64,000 nucleotides of DNA, from the NCBI RefSeq assembly GCF_910592395.1, contig NC_088316.1:7006001-7070000 (forward strand), written 5' to 3'. A program made the position numbers and the translations under genes. Under the pieces are notes generated by a model that was not told the origin of the DNA, searched no databases, and worked only from the letters and a program-made list of their open reading frames with translations. The stretch comes from Lineus longissimus. Lineage: Eukaryota > Nemertea > Pilidiophora > Heteronemertea > Lineidae. Of the stretch, positions 44,760 through 56,400 are shown one piece after another (the first letter of the stretch is position 1; each line of letters opens with the position of its first letter).

Positions 44760-45070
44760 CGCATATCTTTTTAACTTTTTAAAGAATTAAAAAACTAGGT
44801 TTTTAAAAAACGATAACGTATATATAGGTTTTTTTCAAACCAAGTTTTCAAAAAAATGAAAACTATCTTTTGAATCAGCTGTTTGTCCAATAATTTAGAA
44901 AACCTAGTTTTTATCATAAAAACTTGGTTTTCTTCCATAAAAACCTAGTTTTCTTCTTTAAAACTTAGTTTTCTTCAATGTTTCCAGTATAAACCTGGTT
45001 TTCTTCCATAAAAACCTAGTTTCATTAAGAGAAAAAATTAGCTTTCTTCAAAAAAAACTAGGTTTTATTA
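44760..45070. repeat. Minisatellite of AAACCTAGTTTTCTTC units
   Basis: About eight variants of AAAACCTAGTTTTCTTCCAT and its complement-like forms lie between 44780 and 45065, just upstream of the first transposase exon. Some units are inverted (CTAGGTTTT). Confidence 0.6.
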
Positions 45071-45155
45071 ATTATTGGATAGTGACAGCCACATTTCAGC
45101 TTGAATCGCCCCAACAGCCTTACTGAATCACTTGTCTTTTGCAGGTATTTCCAAA

Positions 45156-48100
45156 ATGGCATTCACTTGTCAGTTATGTGTGATGATGCCACTGTTTACA
45201 ACAGTACTGTTGAGTGCCTATCTTAGCCACCTCTACACAGCACACTACAGGGATCCTGACTTCCACGTTATTTGCACCACAAACCTGTGCCCTCAAAGCT
45301 TCCAAACGTGGCATGCATTCTATAGACATTGCGTTAGAAGTCATTCAGATGAATTAAAAGCAAATCCTCCGCCTGATAATCCCCCAGATGATGACATGGT
45401 TGTAGTAGATCATGATGGTGAGTCTGCCAATGAGGATGAAGAAAACCAAGCGGTATTCAACCCAGATGGCCCATACATGGATAATAACATTGATGATGAC
45501 GATGATGATGATGATGAAGTTGACAACAATTCGAATGTGGGGAGTGATATACCTGATTTAATGGATGATGATGCAGACTCTTATGTAGATGTCAACAAAC
45601 TGGAGACAGCAGCTTTTATTTTGAAAATAAAAGAGGGATCTACAATAACACAGGTGAGTCTAAAAATCATCTTTTATTTTGTTTGCAGTGTTAACCACTA
45701 GTTGTGCATCCTGAGCTTCAGGGCATTTCAATCTAACGGACTCAGGAATGTGCGAGGGGAGGAGCATGCAACTGACCCTGGTCTTCGAGGATGCTAGTTA
45801 TGCAGCTTGGTGCCAAATTGGATCTGGTGGACGTCGTATAAATTAGGAACACGGCGAAAATCCCAAAACAGGGGGCTAGCGGTATATGACCCCTCTGAAG
45901 CACCTAAAAACGTCTAAATCTGACTCTAAATGCCTGAATTTTACTGCTGTAGTCATGAAATTGCAACTGGATGTAAAAAACTTGGCAAATTTTGCCTGAG
46001 ACACGACGTGACCGGGTGAAAAAGCCCAAATTCAGAAATACAGGGTGGATCCCAAATTATGTACCGGTAATTGAAAGGCCTGAAGAAGATCTAAACTGAT
46101 ACTTTCGTAAATAATAATCCCCCCTTTAGCTGCAGAGATGGGGAGGGCCTAAACAACCATGCATTAATCTAAGCCTAAACATACGAAATGTTTTCTTTGT
46201 AATCCGGCCTAAATTGTGGGCCCTATTGATTGGTTTCGACACCTGTCAACGTGACTAATGACAGTACATTACAAACGACTACATGCTTTATTTTCAGATT
46301 GCAACTGATCAAGTTGTACAACACTCAATCTTGATGCACAATTCAATGGCAGACAAACTGGAAGTGAACATCGGACAAATTATGGAAGATGAGCCAGATA
46401 TCAATGAAGAAACTCGTCAGAAACTAAGAGCAAAGATAGTCAATGCAATTCAGCCAATAATGAGGGGACATTTCGATGGGCTTCAGGGTCAATATCAACA
46501 GAGAAGATTTTACCAACAGTTTTTTTCCCTGGTTGTAAGTACCATAATGTATGTTGCCACAATATGCCCCTGCCTCTTACATAGGGTGCAGCAATAGACC
46601 GCTATCGCAAGACTCCCAAGCCCAGCTGTGAAAGGAGGAGGATTGTGGTAGGGATGCTACACTTCTGTAAAAAAATGCCACTCTGAAGCAAGAGTGCAGC
46701 TAGCCTATGTGGCGCCTAATCAACTGCACACGCTCTCCACTACACTTCATGATATACGCCAACTAGGAGCAATAAATACCAATCATAGCACTGCCATTAT
46801 CTGCTGACCGGACCAAGGATATTATTGGGGGGGGGGGGGGGGTGTCAAGGAGGACACTGTCATAACATTTCAATATTTTCATTTCAGCTTCCCAGAGAGC
46901 ACATCTTGCCTCCTACACTTGAAGTCGTAGGAACTGGTGAAGACCGTCGTATTGAAAACGTCCCTAATGTTGTGTACTATGTACCTCTAAAGGATATGCT
47001 GCGAGCTTTGTTGCTGAGGAGACAATATGTAGAACAAATCCATGAAGATCACAGGCGAAATGATGGACTACTGGGTGATTTCTGTGACGGTGCAGTTTTT
47101 CAAGGACACCCCCTCTTTCGTTCGAACTTGAATTCGTTGCAGATTATTCTTTACTATGACGACGTTGAACTTTGCAATCCAATTGGTTCAAAAACCCACA
47201 AAATGGCCATGTTCTATTTCACTCTTGGTAACATTCATCCAAGATTTCGATCACGGCTCTCAAGTATCAATCTGTTAATTGTAGCGAGCTCAAATGATGT
47301 AAGTACATATGGTATAGATGCTGTTCTCAAGCCTTTCTATGATGATGTATCTGATCTGCAAGAACAAGGTTTAAACATCATTTTGCCAGACAATGATAGA
47401 GTTACTAACATTGAGGGAACATTGGTAGGAGTATGTGCCGACACACCGGCTGCACATGAAATTTCAGGTTTTAAGCAAGGGGTTGGTGGTGCTTTCCGAA
47501 AATGTAGGCACTGCATGGCATCTTCTGATGACTTTCAAACACATGTATTTTCAGAAGATTTTGAGTCTAGAAATATGGCATCTCATAATAGACATTGTGC
47601 AAGTTTAGAAGATGCAGCCTTGGCAAGCCACTACTCAACTGCTTATGGTGTCAACAGATTGGCCTCCATTACAACTATACCGAACCTAGAGCTATTTCAA
47701 GCTATCCCTCAAGATGTCATGCACATTATTTTGGAAGGAAGCTTGAAATACACCCTGAAACTTGCACTTGTTCATTTTATTTCTCATGTGGGTCATAAGT
47801 TGACGTTAAGACTATTAAATGATAGAATTTCTAATTTCCCGTACAGTTATATGGATGTTACCTCTAAGCCAAGCAGAATTACTCAACAGCATTTGGATGG
47901 GGAATCAGGCTTACACCAGTCTGCTTCACAGACATGGCTCTTAGGGCGGCTGCTACCCTTTTTCATTGGTGATCTGGTCGACTTCAATTCACCTCAATGG
48001 CAATGTCTGTCGTTGTTGCTTCAGATTACCAGTATTGTCTTAGCACCGGTCATTAGTAAGGAACAGGTTTATCATCTAAAACAAGTCATTGCATTCTACT

Positions 48101-48816
48101 TGGTGCTGTTTAAACAGAGTTACCCGGAAGCCAACATGATACCAAAGCAACATTATATGGTACACTTGCCAGAGACTATATTGAACCTTGGGCCTCTGGT
48201 GAGATTTTGGTGCATGCGGTTCGAGGCCAAGCATAAATACTTCAAGAAGCTAGCCAAAATTGCAAGTTTCAAAAACCTCCCTAAGTATATGGCAGAACGG
48301 CATCAGTACAAACAGTGCGAAGAGTTATTGGACATTCATAAAAGGGGCAATCATCCACTATTTGAAAGGGAAGTTAAAATTGGACCAAGTACTGTACTAG
48401 AAAACATTGGTTATGCTCGAAATGAAATTCTGGCATTCTATCCTGAAAGAAATCCTGAGAATGATGCCTTCATCTACAGTATAAAGTGGTTAAGTTTAAA
48501 TAGCAACTTGTACAAAAAGAACTGCTTCGTTGTATACAGGGTTGAACAAGAAATGCCCGTGTTTGGCAAAGTTAAAGCTATATGGTATGATGGCGAGTAC
48601 TTTTTCAGACTTGAATCTTATCAAACAACTGGAATTGATGAGGAATTAAATGCGTATGCAATAAAAGATCAAGAGCTTGCAATGGGATTAGAGATAGTGA
48701 ATGTCAATGATCTCATTGTACCGTTTCCAATGAAGCCATATAGATTTGATCTCGAGCTGTACATATCAATTAAATATGACTTTAGTGGTTTATTCAGTGA
48801 GAACGCAAAGCTGTGA
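45156..48816 (+). CDS. EnSpm/CACTA transposase (three exons, apparently intact)
   Basis: Exons are 45156-45653, 46298-46534 and 46888-48816, all phase 0, with acceptors TTTGCAG/TTTTCAG/TTTCAG and donors GTGAGT/GTAAGT. The product is 887 residues with no stops. The ATG is 12 bp inside an exon that has its own acceptor (45143-45144), so a 5' UTR exon lies upstream. The N-terminus has paired C2H2-like fingers (CQLCVMMPLF, CTTNLCPQSFQTWHAFYRHC), then an acidic stretch. The catalytic part matches EnSpm/CACTA transposases: YYDDVELCNPIGS (D about 336), TLGNIHPRFRSRL, VGVCADTPAAHE (D about 430), a CRHC pair, and QDVMHIILEG (D/E about 521-528). It would cut and reinsert the element via the CACTG ends. 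Open frame and clean splicing imply recent activity. Confidence 0.88.
45654..46297. other. Transposase intron 1
   Basis: No additional exon was seen. Confidence 0.6.
46535..46887. other. Transposase intron 2
   Basis: It contains a G14-type tract at about 46828-46842. An in-frame ORF begins inside this tract but the true exon starts at 46888. Confidence 0.6.
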
Positions 48817-50564
48817 ATGACTGTATAAAGTACTGTAGATCCTGCATGAGAGTACGCAAATGTCTCACAGATTTCAATCTCTTGGAGGAATCACCTCTGT
48901 AATATCCTGATTTGATTTGATTAGAATGCCCAAAAATAGAGCTGTGGCTTAGATTTGGTCGTGGCCATCTCTGACAGGTCTGACAAGGACAAGTTAGATG
49001 CATACTCTCCTGCAGGATTCTAGCGTACATTCAGGGTATGGTAAGTTAACTCGGTGCTCCCATTTTATAAAAAAGTGAATATGCAAAACTGCATACTAGT
49101 ACACACAGCAGAAGACCCATCCCCACTACCATATGCAACTGGGCAACCACCGTCCTAGCTAAGTATGTAATACTTTCATTGTAAACTAAATATCTGTTAG
49201 GCTATTTTGCCAATCTCCACTGTTTAAACCGTTATTTTTGCACTGAAAGTTTGAGTTTTTCAATTGGGTGTTTCTGTAACTCGTTTGGGATGCAATGTGG
49301 GTGTCGTCATTTGTCCTCATTGCCCATGAACATGAAGAAAATGAAATAAATCACTTCACAGAATTTTAAAAAAGGGGTAAACCAAGCCAGGAAATCTAAA
49401 TTGTTTTTGTATTTGTAAATTGTAACCTCCCCTGTCTTCTGACCAGAACCTTTTATAAAATTCTCATCACTAATGTTTCTTAAATAAGAACTTTTAAAAA
49501 ATGCAGAAAATGCATGCGTCGCAAAGGAGCTGATGACATCACCATGACGTTGTTCCGTGGTGGTGCATGGATTGCACAAATTGTACCTAAACATCCTTGT
49601 TACTGTTAGACAGTGCAGCTAGAAGTTTCATGTAGATAGGTTTGTTCGAAAAAATTGTTGTTGTTGTTGTTGTTCACTGTTCAGTAGTTATGTGACGAAG
49701 TACGGTATTCAGTTTACATCTTCATCACTGCATTTTCATTGTTAAACTATATTTTTATAATAAATTTTTCCTTAGTGAGAATGAGATTTGAGTAATCAGT
49801 TTATCTAATTTGATTTACTTCACAATGTGAAGCTTTAGTGATAAAATATGAAAAGTATGATGTTCCTATATGCATTACCCATTGGACGGTGATGATAATT
49901 TTGTGTGACTATAGTCAATGGCCTTGATGCCCCAGCAGAGCCCTTTTGGCCTCGTTGCCCAGACAGTTCGCTTTTATACATTTAGTGCCCCAAAAATATT
50001 CCGAGTCTCGGTGGCCAAAGTGGCATTGCCCCCTGAAACCTTTGTCAAGCCCTGTGAGCATGGTGAGTATCACGTGACCAGAAAAACACAAAGAATTTAC
50101 CTTGTTAGTGGCTGCCAACAATCAAATCAAGGCCATAGTTCCACCACGCCACGCCCCATTTGATGGCTTCCCATTCGAACTTAAAGGGGCAGTGTCTCCA
50201 GTCTCAGTACCAGTACCGGTAGGCCTAAGGCTTTAAGCACCCACCACAGACCCCAAGGTAGAAGCAAATTGCACGGTGACTCATGGCCAGTGGGGCCAGC
50301 GATAGATTATTCTGCTAATGAGTGATACTATTATCCTGGGGACACTGTCCTTTTTTAATTGGAGGAAGGTGAAGGATTATCCCTCCTAGAATGACGAGCC
50401 ATAATAGGTTATCCAAAAAAATAGAAAATAAAAGTCTTGAGTTTCAAAGTTCAGGAAACGGGGTAGGCCCTAGGCCATAGAAAATAGCTTATGTCGATCC
50501 CCCATGGAACTTGGTAGTGGCCCTAGGCCATAGGCATGCCAGGGGCGCTCCATCCCAGTGAGCT
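48817..50564. other. 3' flank of the transposase and right arm of the giant element
   Basis: 48817-49040 is the sequence duplicated in inverted form at 32440-32660. The rest is AT-rich, with a (GTT)n run near 49660 and a GCCCC-rich patch at 49920-50060. No gene was recognised. Confidence 0.45.
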
Positions 50565-50877
50565 GAATAGAGCTGGCTCAGTTGGAGCCATTACTGGCTA
50601 ACTTGATTCTGCATGGCTCACTCACCCTGGCTTATACTTACTTTGAGCCAGTTCATGGCTCACTTGCCTCGTGAGCCAATACTTGAGCCATAGTGAGCCA
50701 TTATGGGCCATGAGCCAATACTTGAGCCATCTAGTGAGCCATTATGGGAAATTTTGAGCCAAAAACGGCTCAATGATGGAATCTTCTGGCTTACTTTGAG
50801 CCGTTTCTGGCTCAAATGCAAAAATGGCTCGGGCTGAGTCGAAACTGGCTCAGGTTGAGCCAATTTTATTTCCAGTG
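50565..50877. repeat. Right TIR and subterminal GAGCCA/TGGCTC array
   Basis: About twenty GAGCCA/TGGCTC hexamers in both orientations end in the 22-bp TIR (to 50877). It matches the organisation, but not the exact order, of the left end. Confidence 0.85.
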
Positions 50878-50949
50878 TGGACCAACACTGGCCAAATCAC
50901 CTGTACAGTCAAACCTTGGCAGTGGAGCAACATCAACATTCGTTGCCAT
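50878..50949 (-). pseudogene. Gypsy gag N-terminal fragment
   Basis: The ATG at 50949 opens a frame (MATNVDVAPLPRFDCTGD) that is cut after 24 codons by the giant element. The rest of gag lies at 31404-30371. The untranslated leader and primer-binding-type sequence are at 50950-51042. Confidence 0.85.
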
Positions 50950-51042
50950 TTTCACAAAGTTTATTGAATTTAACCCGGATTTAACTTGTCGTATTCAAAC
51001 TACAGTCTCTTTGGCACATTCGTACTTTTCCTCGTCGCCAAT

Positions 51043-51197
51043 TGTAACGTTCTTAAGGCATGAACGACGAATTTAATCACGCTTATTGTATTCTTTATTT
51101 ACAATGATCAGCCATCTGCTCGTAACAACAACATACATATCAATTCCGTCCTGACCGTGGTAATTGCCCCGAAGACAGGTTGTGCCAAAACACTACA
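51043..51197 (-). repeat. Gypsy 5' LTR
   Basis: 155 bp, partner of 24154-24308, followed on the minus strand by ATTGGCGACGAGG. Outer flank is the target duplication ATAAG (51198-51202). Confidence 0.9.
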
Positions 51198-51351
51198 ATA
51201 AGTGTCCACATAAGTCAGACTATCCCTTATTATTTTGTGTGATCAGGATTATTTACATAGGCAATAGGTTAAAAAACCAATGCAAATTAGGTAGCAAACT
51301 CCTTAAAGGAACTAGACATTCTTGACACACTCTCAGACTCTGTTATCTTAC

Positions 51352-51450
51352 CTTGTCCTGGAATTTGTATGTGATTCCAATAGATCAGACAATGCTGAAA
51401 ACGTGTCTGTATCGCACGAATCAGAAGCAGTAGGAGATTTGTCATTTGAT
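51352..51450 (-). CDS. Internal exon of the unrecognised host gene (copy B)
   Basis: 99 bp, phase 2 in and out, acceptor TTTTCAG, donor GTAAGATA. The translation SNDKSPTASDSCDTDTFSAL and SDLLESHTNSRT aligns with the exon at 24055-23941. The neighbouring exon 52162-52022 ends in the same AGGACAAG-GTAAGAT sequence. Symmetric phase suits exon duplication. Product unknown, Ser/Asp/Thr-rich. Confidence 0.6.
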
Positions 51451-52021
51451 CTGAAAAGCAAAACAAAAGTTGTCATTTCTGATTGAACCAGAGGTGTAGC
51501 TCGAGGGGAAAGCGCCCATCCCCCCTTCAGCGGCACCCAAAAATTTTGTATTCAGGTTTTGGCCGGATTGTGGCAAAATAGTATCCCTGACCTTTGCCCC
51601 CCCCCCCAATAGAACAGCTAGCTACGCCCATGGTTACCACTATTAAAGGGCCTGTAATCCGACTTCAGTCGCAATTTCAGCAAGAAGGTGATTACTCATT
51701 CAACATGTTCAATCAGATAATATATTAGACCACTCATCATGCTCATATACATGGCAGACTGACGACTCGTGGACTGTGACTATTGCCAGGATAGGGGTGA
51801 TAAGTACTAATAGAGCATGAATGCGACCAGTTAATACAGTGATTCGACACTTGGGTTCTTTCCCCTTTATAGCATCAACATTTTAACATGACCATGACCC
51901 ATGCGAAGCTTTGCAGAAAACAAATCGGCAAACCATTCACAGGAAATTGGGCAATGCTGTATTGTCTGCCTACTAGTTCCTGCATTAAAATTCATTATAG
52001 TAGAAGGCTATGATATCTTAC

Positions 52022-52162
52022 CTTGTCCTCAAGTTTAGAGACCGGGTACTGTCGCTGGAACTGGAAGTATTTGACTTGTTTGGGGTTTACACAGAGTCAT
52101 GCTGATCAGGCACTGACATGTCACTATCAGAATCACAGAACTCTGACAGAATCTCATCAAAA
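52022..52162 (-). CDS. Internal exon of the unrecognised host gene, with an in-frame TAA
   Basis: 141 bp, phase 2 in and out, acceptor CTTTCAG, donor GTAAGATA. It reads DEILSEFCDSDSDMSVPDQH, then a TAA after HDSV, then TPNKSNTSSSSDSTRSLNLR. The open frame on both sides of the stop suggests a recent nonsense change, or that the exon is used in only some transcripts. Confidence 0.45.
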
Positions 52163-52653
52163 CTGAAAGTAAAAGAAAATAAGTGAGCACAATTAATTAT
52201 TTTCATGTGTGTGCATCTCTTTTTTTTCAGTGTTCAGCCTTTTACTCAGTGCTACAATCAGATACTCTGGCATACTATTCACCATTGGTTGGTTCGACCA
52301 CCGTCAAGGGCTGCTGTCCTGTCCTATATAGCCTAACAAAGACTGGATTTTTTTTGTTGAATAACACTCACTCAAGATGTTACTGCCAAGTTAGATAAAA
52401 CGGAACGAGTTTACAATCCCCGATCACACCCCAAAAAAAGGTCATCGGTTGACTAACCAAGCACCACTGTTCAATGGATTTATAGTTGAATGCGATCAAA
52501 CTATGTCATTTCCGATCGGGGATTCTAAAGTTTAGCCGATAAAACAACTTAATTACCTATCCAAATCAATCGGATTCCCACGTGACCCAACATCAGTCGA
52601 GGGATGTTGCTGACTGGTCAATCTGTCTAAACCTCTCTATAATTTATGCTTCA
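52163..52653. other. Host intron-like sequence left of the BEL/Pao element
   Basis: No exon was recognised. Confidence 0.4.
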
Positions 52654-53131
52654 CTACATGTGCTCACACCTATGATCCCTTTTCCTAAACTTTCTAGTGC
52701 TGCCATCTGTTGGCTTCAGTTGCAGACTGGAGCCATCTTAAATTACACATTTCCAAAATTGTCTATTACAAAAACCAAAAATATCCCCATTTCCACATCA
52801 AATTTACAACCAGAACTCCCTGTGGTACTTACTACAAGTATGCCACAGGGATTCTAAGAGTCAATTAAATTGTAGGGTAATTACAACTACTTTTTCTAAA
52901 CTTTTTAATCAGTCAACTTATTGTCACCTTCCCTAGTAAATGCACTACATGTTGTACCTTGTGTAGTCTACACACAGCATGTAGTGTATCCCTTTTTTAT
53001 GTACATGTATGCTGTGCATTTTTACTATGCACACATGCATGTACTAGTTTGTTCATAGTATATTAAAATATAAATATCTAAATTATCCTTTTTCTCCTTT
53101 TTTAAATTCTATTGTACTCATCACGTACAAG
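52654..53131 (+). repeat. BEL/Pao 5' LTR segment
   Basis: Nearly identical to 62203-62681; starts CTACATGTGCTCACACC and the shared part ends CACGTACAAG. Confidence 0.8.
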
Positions 53132-53471
53132 AAGTAAATTTGATTATTGTTTGGGTAATCATCTCACCTACATTTGTTTCATGTTTGAATAGTTATTTGA
53201 AGTAAGGTTGTTACTTATTTCAGCAATTATTTGAACTTCTCCCTATTTCGATTCTAAATTTGTAGGTCATAGTTTATTTGCATTGTGCATTAATACATTG
53301 CCCTTGTACTTAACCCTTTTCTTAAATCGGACTTAACCCTTTTCTAAAATTTAGATTAACCCTTTTCCAACTTTTTTCAAAAATTTTTAAATTTAATCAT
53401 CGACTCTTAATACCGGTCTGCAACTCATTCGCTATACCCATCCTTGACCAAAGCCCTGCTTAATCATCATC

Positions 53472-56400
53472 ATGGCAAACGCTGAAATGGTATCGCGAAT
53501 TAAAACTCTTCGATCTTCACAAGCTGGCACTTTAACAAAGCAGTGCAATAAAACCATAAAAGCATTCGCGAGTAGACGATCCAAAGCAGCCTTGAGTGAT
53601 ATTAGTGAGAATATTGTCTCTGCCCGAGAAACGTTATGGGGTACGCATGGACTTTATGTATCGATGATGGATGATAGTGGTGAGGTCACCAATGCTGAGG
53701 AATGGATGCAGGCCAGACACGACATAGCAGAAGCTGTTCTGAATGACATTGCGAAGGCGTTACTCGATACTGACCTAAAATCCGTGACCACTGTCAGCGA
53801 ATCAACTAAAACCGATGGTGGAGCCTCAGGTGGTAGTCGTTCTTTGAAACTTGAGTCGAAGATTGCCTCGATGAAACTCGAACAGGTGCAGATGCAAGCT
53901 CACCCTCACCGAAAAGCAGTGTGATATCAGTCAGGATTCAGTCAGGTTGCAGTGTTACCTCACATTTTTATGGCAGTGTTGAAATCAGTGGAAAGCAGTC
54001 ATAGGGAGTGTTTTTCAGTCACGCAATACCAAAGCATACAGTTATACAGCAATCAAAAATAGAGGTTAGGGAGTCATAAGCAGTGGTAAGACAGTCAAAA
54101 TCAGTGGTAAGGCAGTCAAAAGCAGTGCTCATTTAAATATTTAGGCTGACTGATTTCCACTGCTTTTGACACTGAAAATGACTCCCCACTATGCATCATG
54201 CACAGGGCTGGCAGTGGGGTTCAGTGTTAATTTGAATATTTCGCAGCAGACTGAATCCACACTGAAACACCACTGATTTTGACTGCCATTTCCAAAACCT
54301 CTTGGAGGGAGCAGTCATTTTCAGTGTTAATATGAATAATTTATTTAATGGCATGCAGGCACGGATGCCGAGAGAGGTTTGGGGGACGTGACCCCCCTGT
54401 GCTGATGACAACCAAATAAATTGTTCGAAAAAGCAAAAACTTCCAGCGAACTGTTACTTTTGCTGTCCTGTTTGCGTCCAATATGGCAGTGATGACGTCA
54501 TCTACACAAATAGAGGACATCGCCATTGCATGATGACGTGACACAGTAAAAAGATGACAAATTCACGTCCTTGACCTACGTCATTGCAAACTTTGTCATA
54601 ATAACAGTGATCAGATGGGGTTACTAGACAATTGAAACGACACATGGCACATAGCTACTGTCAGTGATGTCAGGGATTGAAGCTAGATCAAATTGACGTC
54701 CAAATAAAGTAACTGCACGCGGCCTGTAGAATAATGATCTACTGATTGATGTGTATTGAGCTCCCATGCAGATTATTTGCAGTGTATGCATACATTACAA
54801 TTAACACCTATAGGGCCTACAGTAGATGCATGAAGATACATGCAGATATCTTGCAGTGTATGCATGCATTACAACACCTATAGGGCCTACAGCCTTCTTG
54901 ATTTGCTGAAAATACAATTTTAGTGTCTGTCTAGATTACCCTTTTTGCATTCATTTGGCTCCTTATGTGTTCCAATTCAAACTGACTAAAACTCCCCTCT
55001 TCTCATATTGAAATTCGGGTAAATATCGAGAAATATGAAGAGCTACCATGATTTCTTGAATGTTTGACTATCAAATTCAAACTTACTAGCTTCCTGTCTC
55101 AGGTTGCATTATGGGTGATATTTAACACTGAATTTGACTGCAATTACCACTGCTTTACACTGCCATCAAGTCTTAATCTCACCAGTCATAAAGCAGTGGT
55201 TTTCAGTCATGTTGAAAATGCCACGGGTTTCGATCAGAGTTGGAGAAGTGGAAATCAGTGGTCTTTCAGTCATAAGCAGTGTTTTTGAAATACGTCGTTC
55301 ATAATGATATGCAAGTGGCAGTGCTTTGCAGTGGTCTTTCAGTCAAAATCAGTGGTATTAAAACATTAAGAAAAAATGATATGCCTAAGACAGTCATATG
55401 CAGTGGGGGTTTCAGTCAAAAGCAGTGTGATGCAGTCATTTTCAGTGCACTGCCTTTCGGTGAGGGCAGATAGAAGAACAGAAAGCACAGGAGGAGATGT
55501 TACAACTTCGCTTAAAAAATCAAGTTGAAATACAGAAGGCACAGTTGTACGATACCAAAATAAAGACGATGTGTGAGATGTCTGAATGTTACAATCGCCC
55601 AGAATTGGACACGGAACCTCGTCGCCAGAACCCAACAGACAGAGATGATTCGTGTGAAGCAAATCTTCCTAAGGTTCATCATGATGCCATACCAGTTGCA
55701 GTGGCAGATATCCCTACAGCTCCAAAGCAGGAACAGGTCCAGAATTGGATTCAGACTTCCAACTATGGATTGGATCAACAACTTAATCCAGATGCAGCAA
55801 CCCTGGTACCTACACCTGATGTCAACTTGCCGTTAGCTACACCTATTGATGCATGGATTGATGCTCTGATCCCGGGTCAAGAAACCGTCGTCCCTGAGAA
55901 GTCAATGTCCAATCAAGGCGCTAGTGATCATCTGATAGCTGCATTGGTGAAATTGGAGAGCGGTAGAGGCCTGCCTGCGACACAGATCCCTATATTCGAC
56001 GGATCCCCATTACTTTGGCCAAAGTTTGTGGAACAGTTTCACACACAAGTTCACTCCAAACCAGGCATCAACGATGCCAGAAGGATGGACCTGTTGCAAT
56101 CCCATGTATCAGGAGCTGCCCAACAGATGGTTCGTGGAATAGGCTATCGCGGACGTTGTTATGCAGATGTTCTACAAGAACTTAAACTTGCCTTCGGTCA
56201 TCGCAACTTAGTAGCCACAGCCTACCTTGATCAGATAACCACAGGACCCATAGTTCCATCACGTAACCCTATGGCCTTTAGACAGTTCTACGTGGATGTA
56301 CGTGATTGCATACTGACTTTACAGCAGCTTACCTACACTTCAGATGTACAAGGCACAGATGTGCTACTCCGGGTATCGAAACGTCTTCCAGCGGACAAAC

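Larger units (their letters stand above)
31405..50877 (+). mobile_element. 19,473-bp EnSpm/CACTA-type giant transposon with cargo genes
   Basis: Left end CACTGGAAATAAAATTGG (31405 on) and right end its exact complement (to 50877); the TIR is 22 bp perfect and continues imperfectly. The flanks carry a 2-bp duplication TG. The Gypsy gag frame is cut exactly at these two ends: N-terminal part right of 50877, remainder left of 31405. CACTG ends, a 2-3-bp duplication and long arrays of subterminal repeats (GAGCCA/TGGCTC) are standard for EnSpm/CACTA elements. The transposase gene at 45156-48816 has the family's DDE pattern. Between the ends are a SAM-kinase gene, a SAMD3-like gene, an LTR-type element and an inverted partial transposase copy. 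Confidence 0.92.
24154..51197 (-). mobile_element. Mag-type Ty3/Gypsy element, swollen to 27 kb by nested insertions
   Basis: The LTRs are 155 bp, start TGTAGTGTTTTGGC and end GTTACA on the minus strand (51197-51043 and 24308-24154). A 5-bp duplication ATAAG lies at 24149-24153 and 51198-51202. Next to the 5' LTR is a primer-binding-type ATTGGCGACGAGG; next to the 3' LTR is a purine tract (AAAAAAAAGGGGAGGG). Without its two large insertions (2,653 and 19,473 bp) and their duplications the element is close to 4.9 kb. Gag, protease, RT, RNase H and integrase are recognisable, but the frame has several stops. It is an old, dead copy serving as the landing site for the other elements. Confidence 0.92.

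Noticed and set aside
52659-53129. Taking TGTGCTC...GTACA as complete BEL/Pao LTRs because of TG/CA ends
   Set aside because: No primer-binding site or purine tract abuts them and flanks do not duplicate; a better LTR start with purine tract is at 62035.
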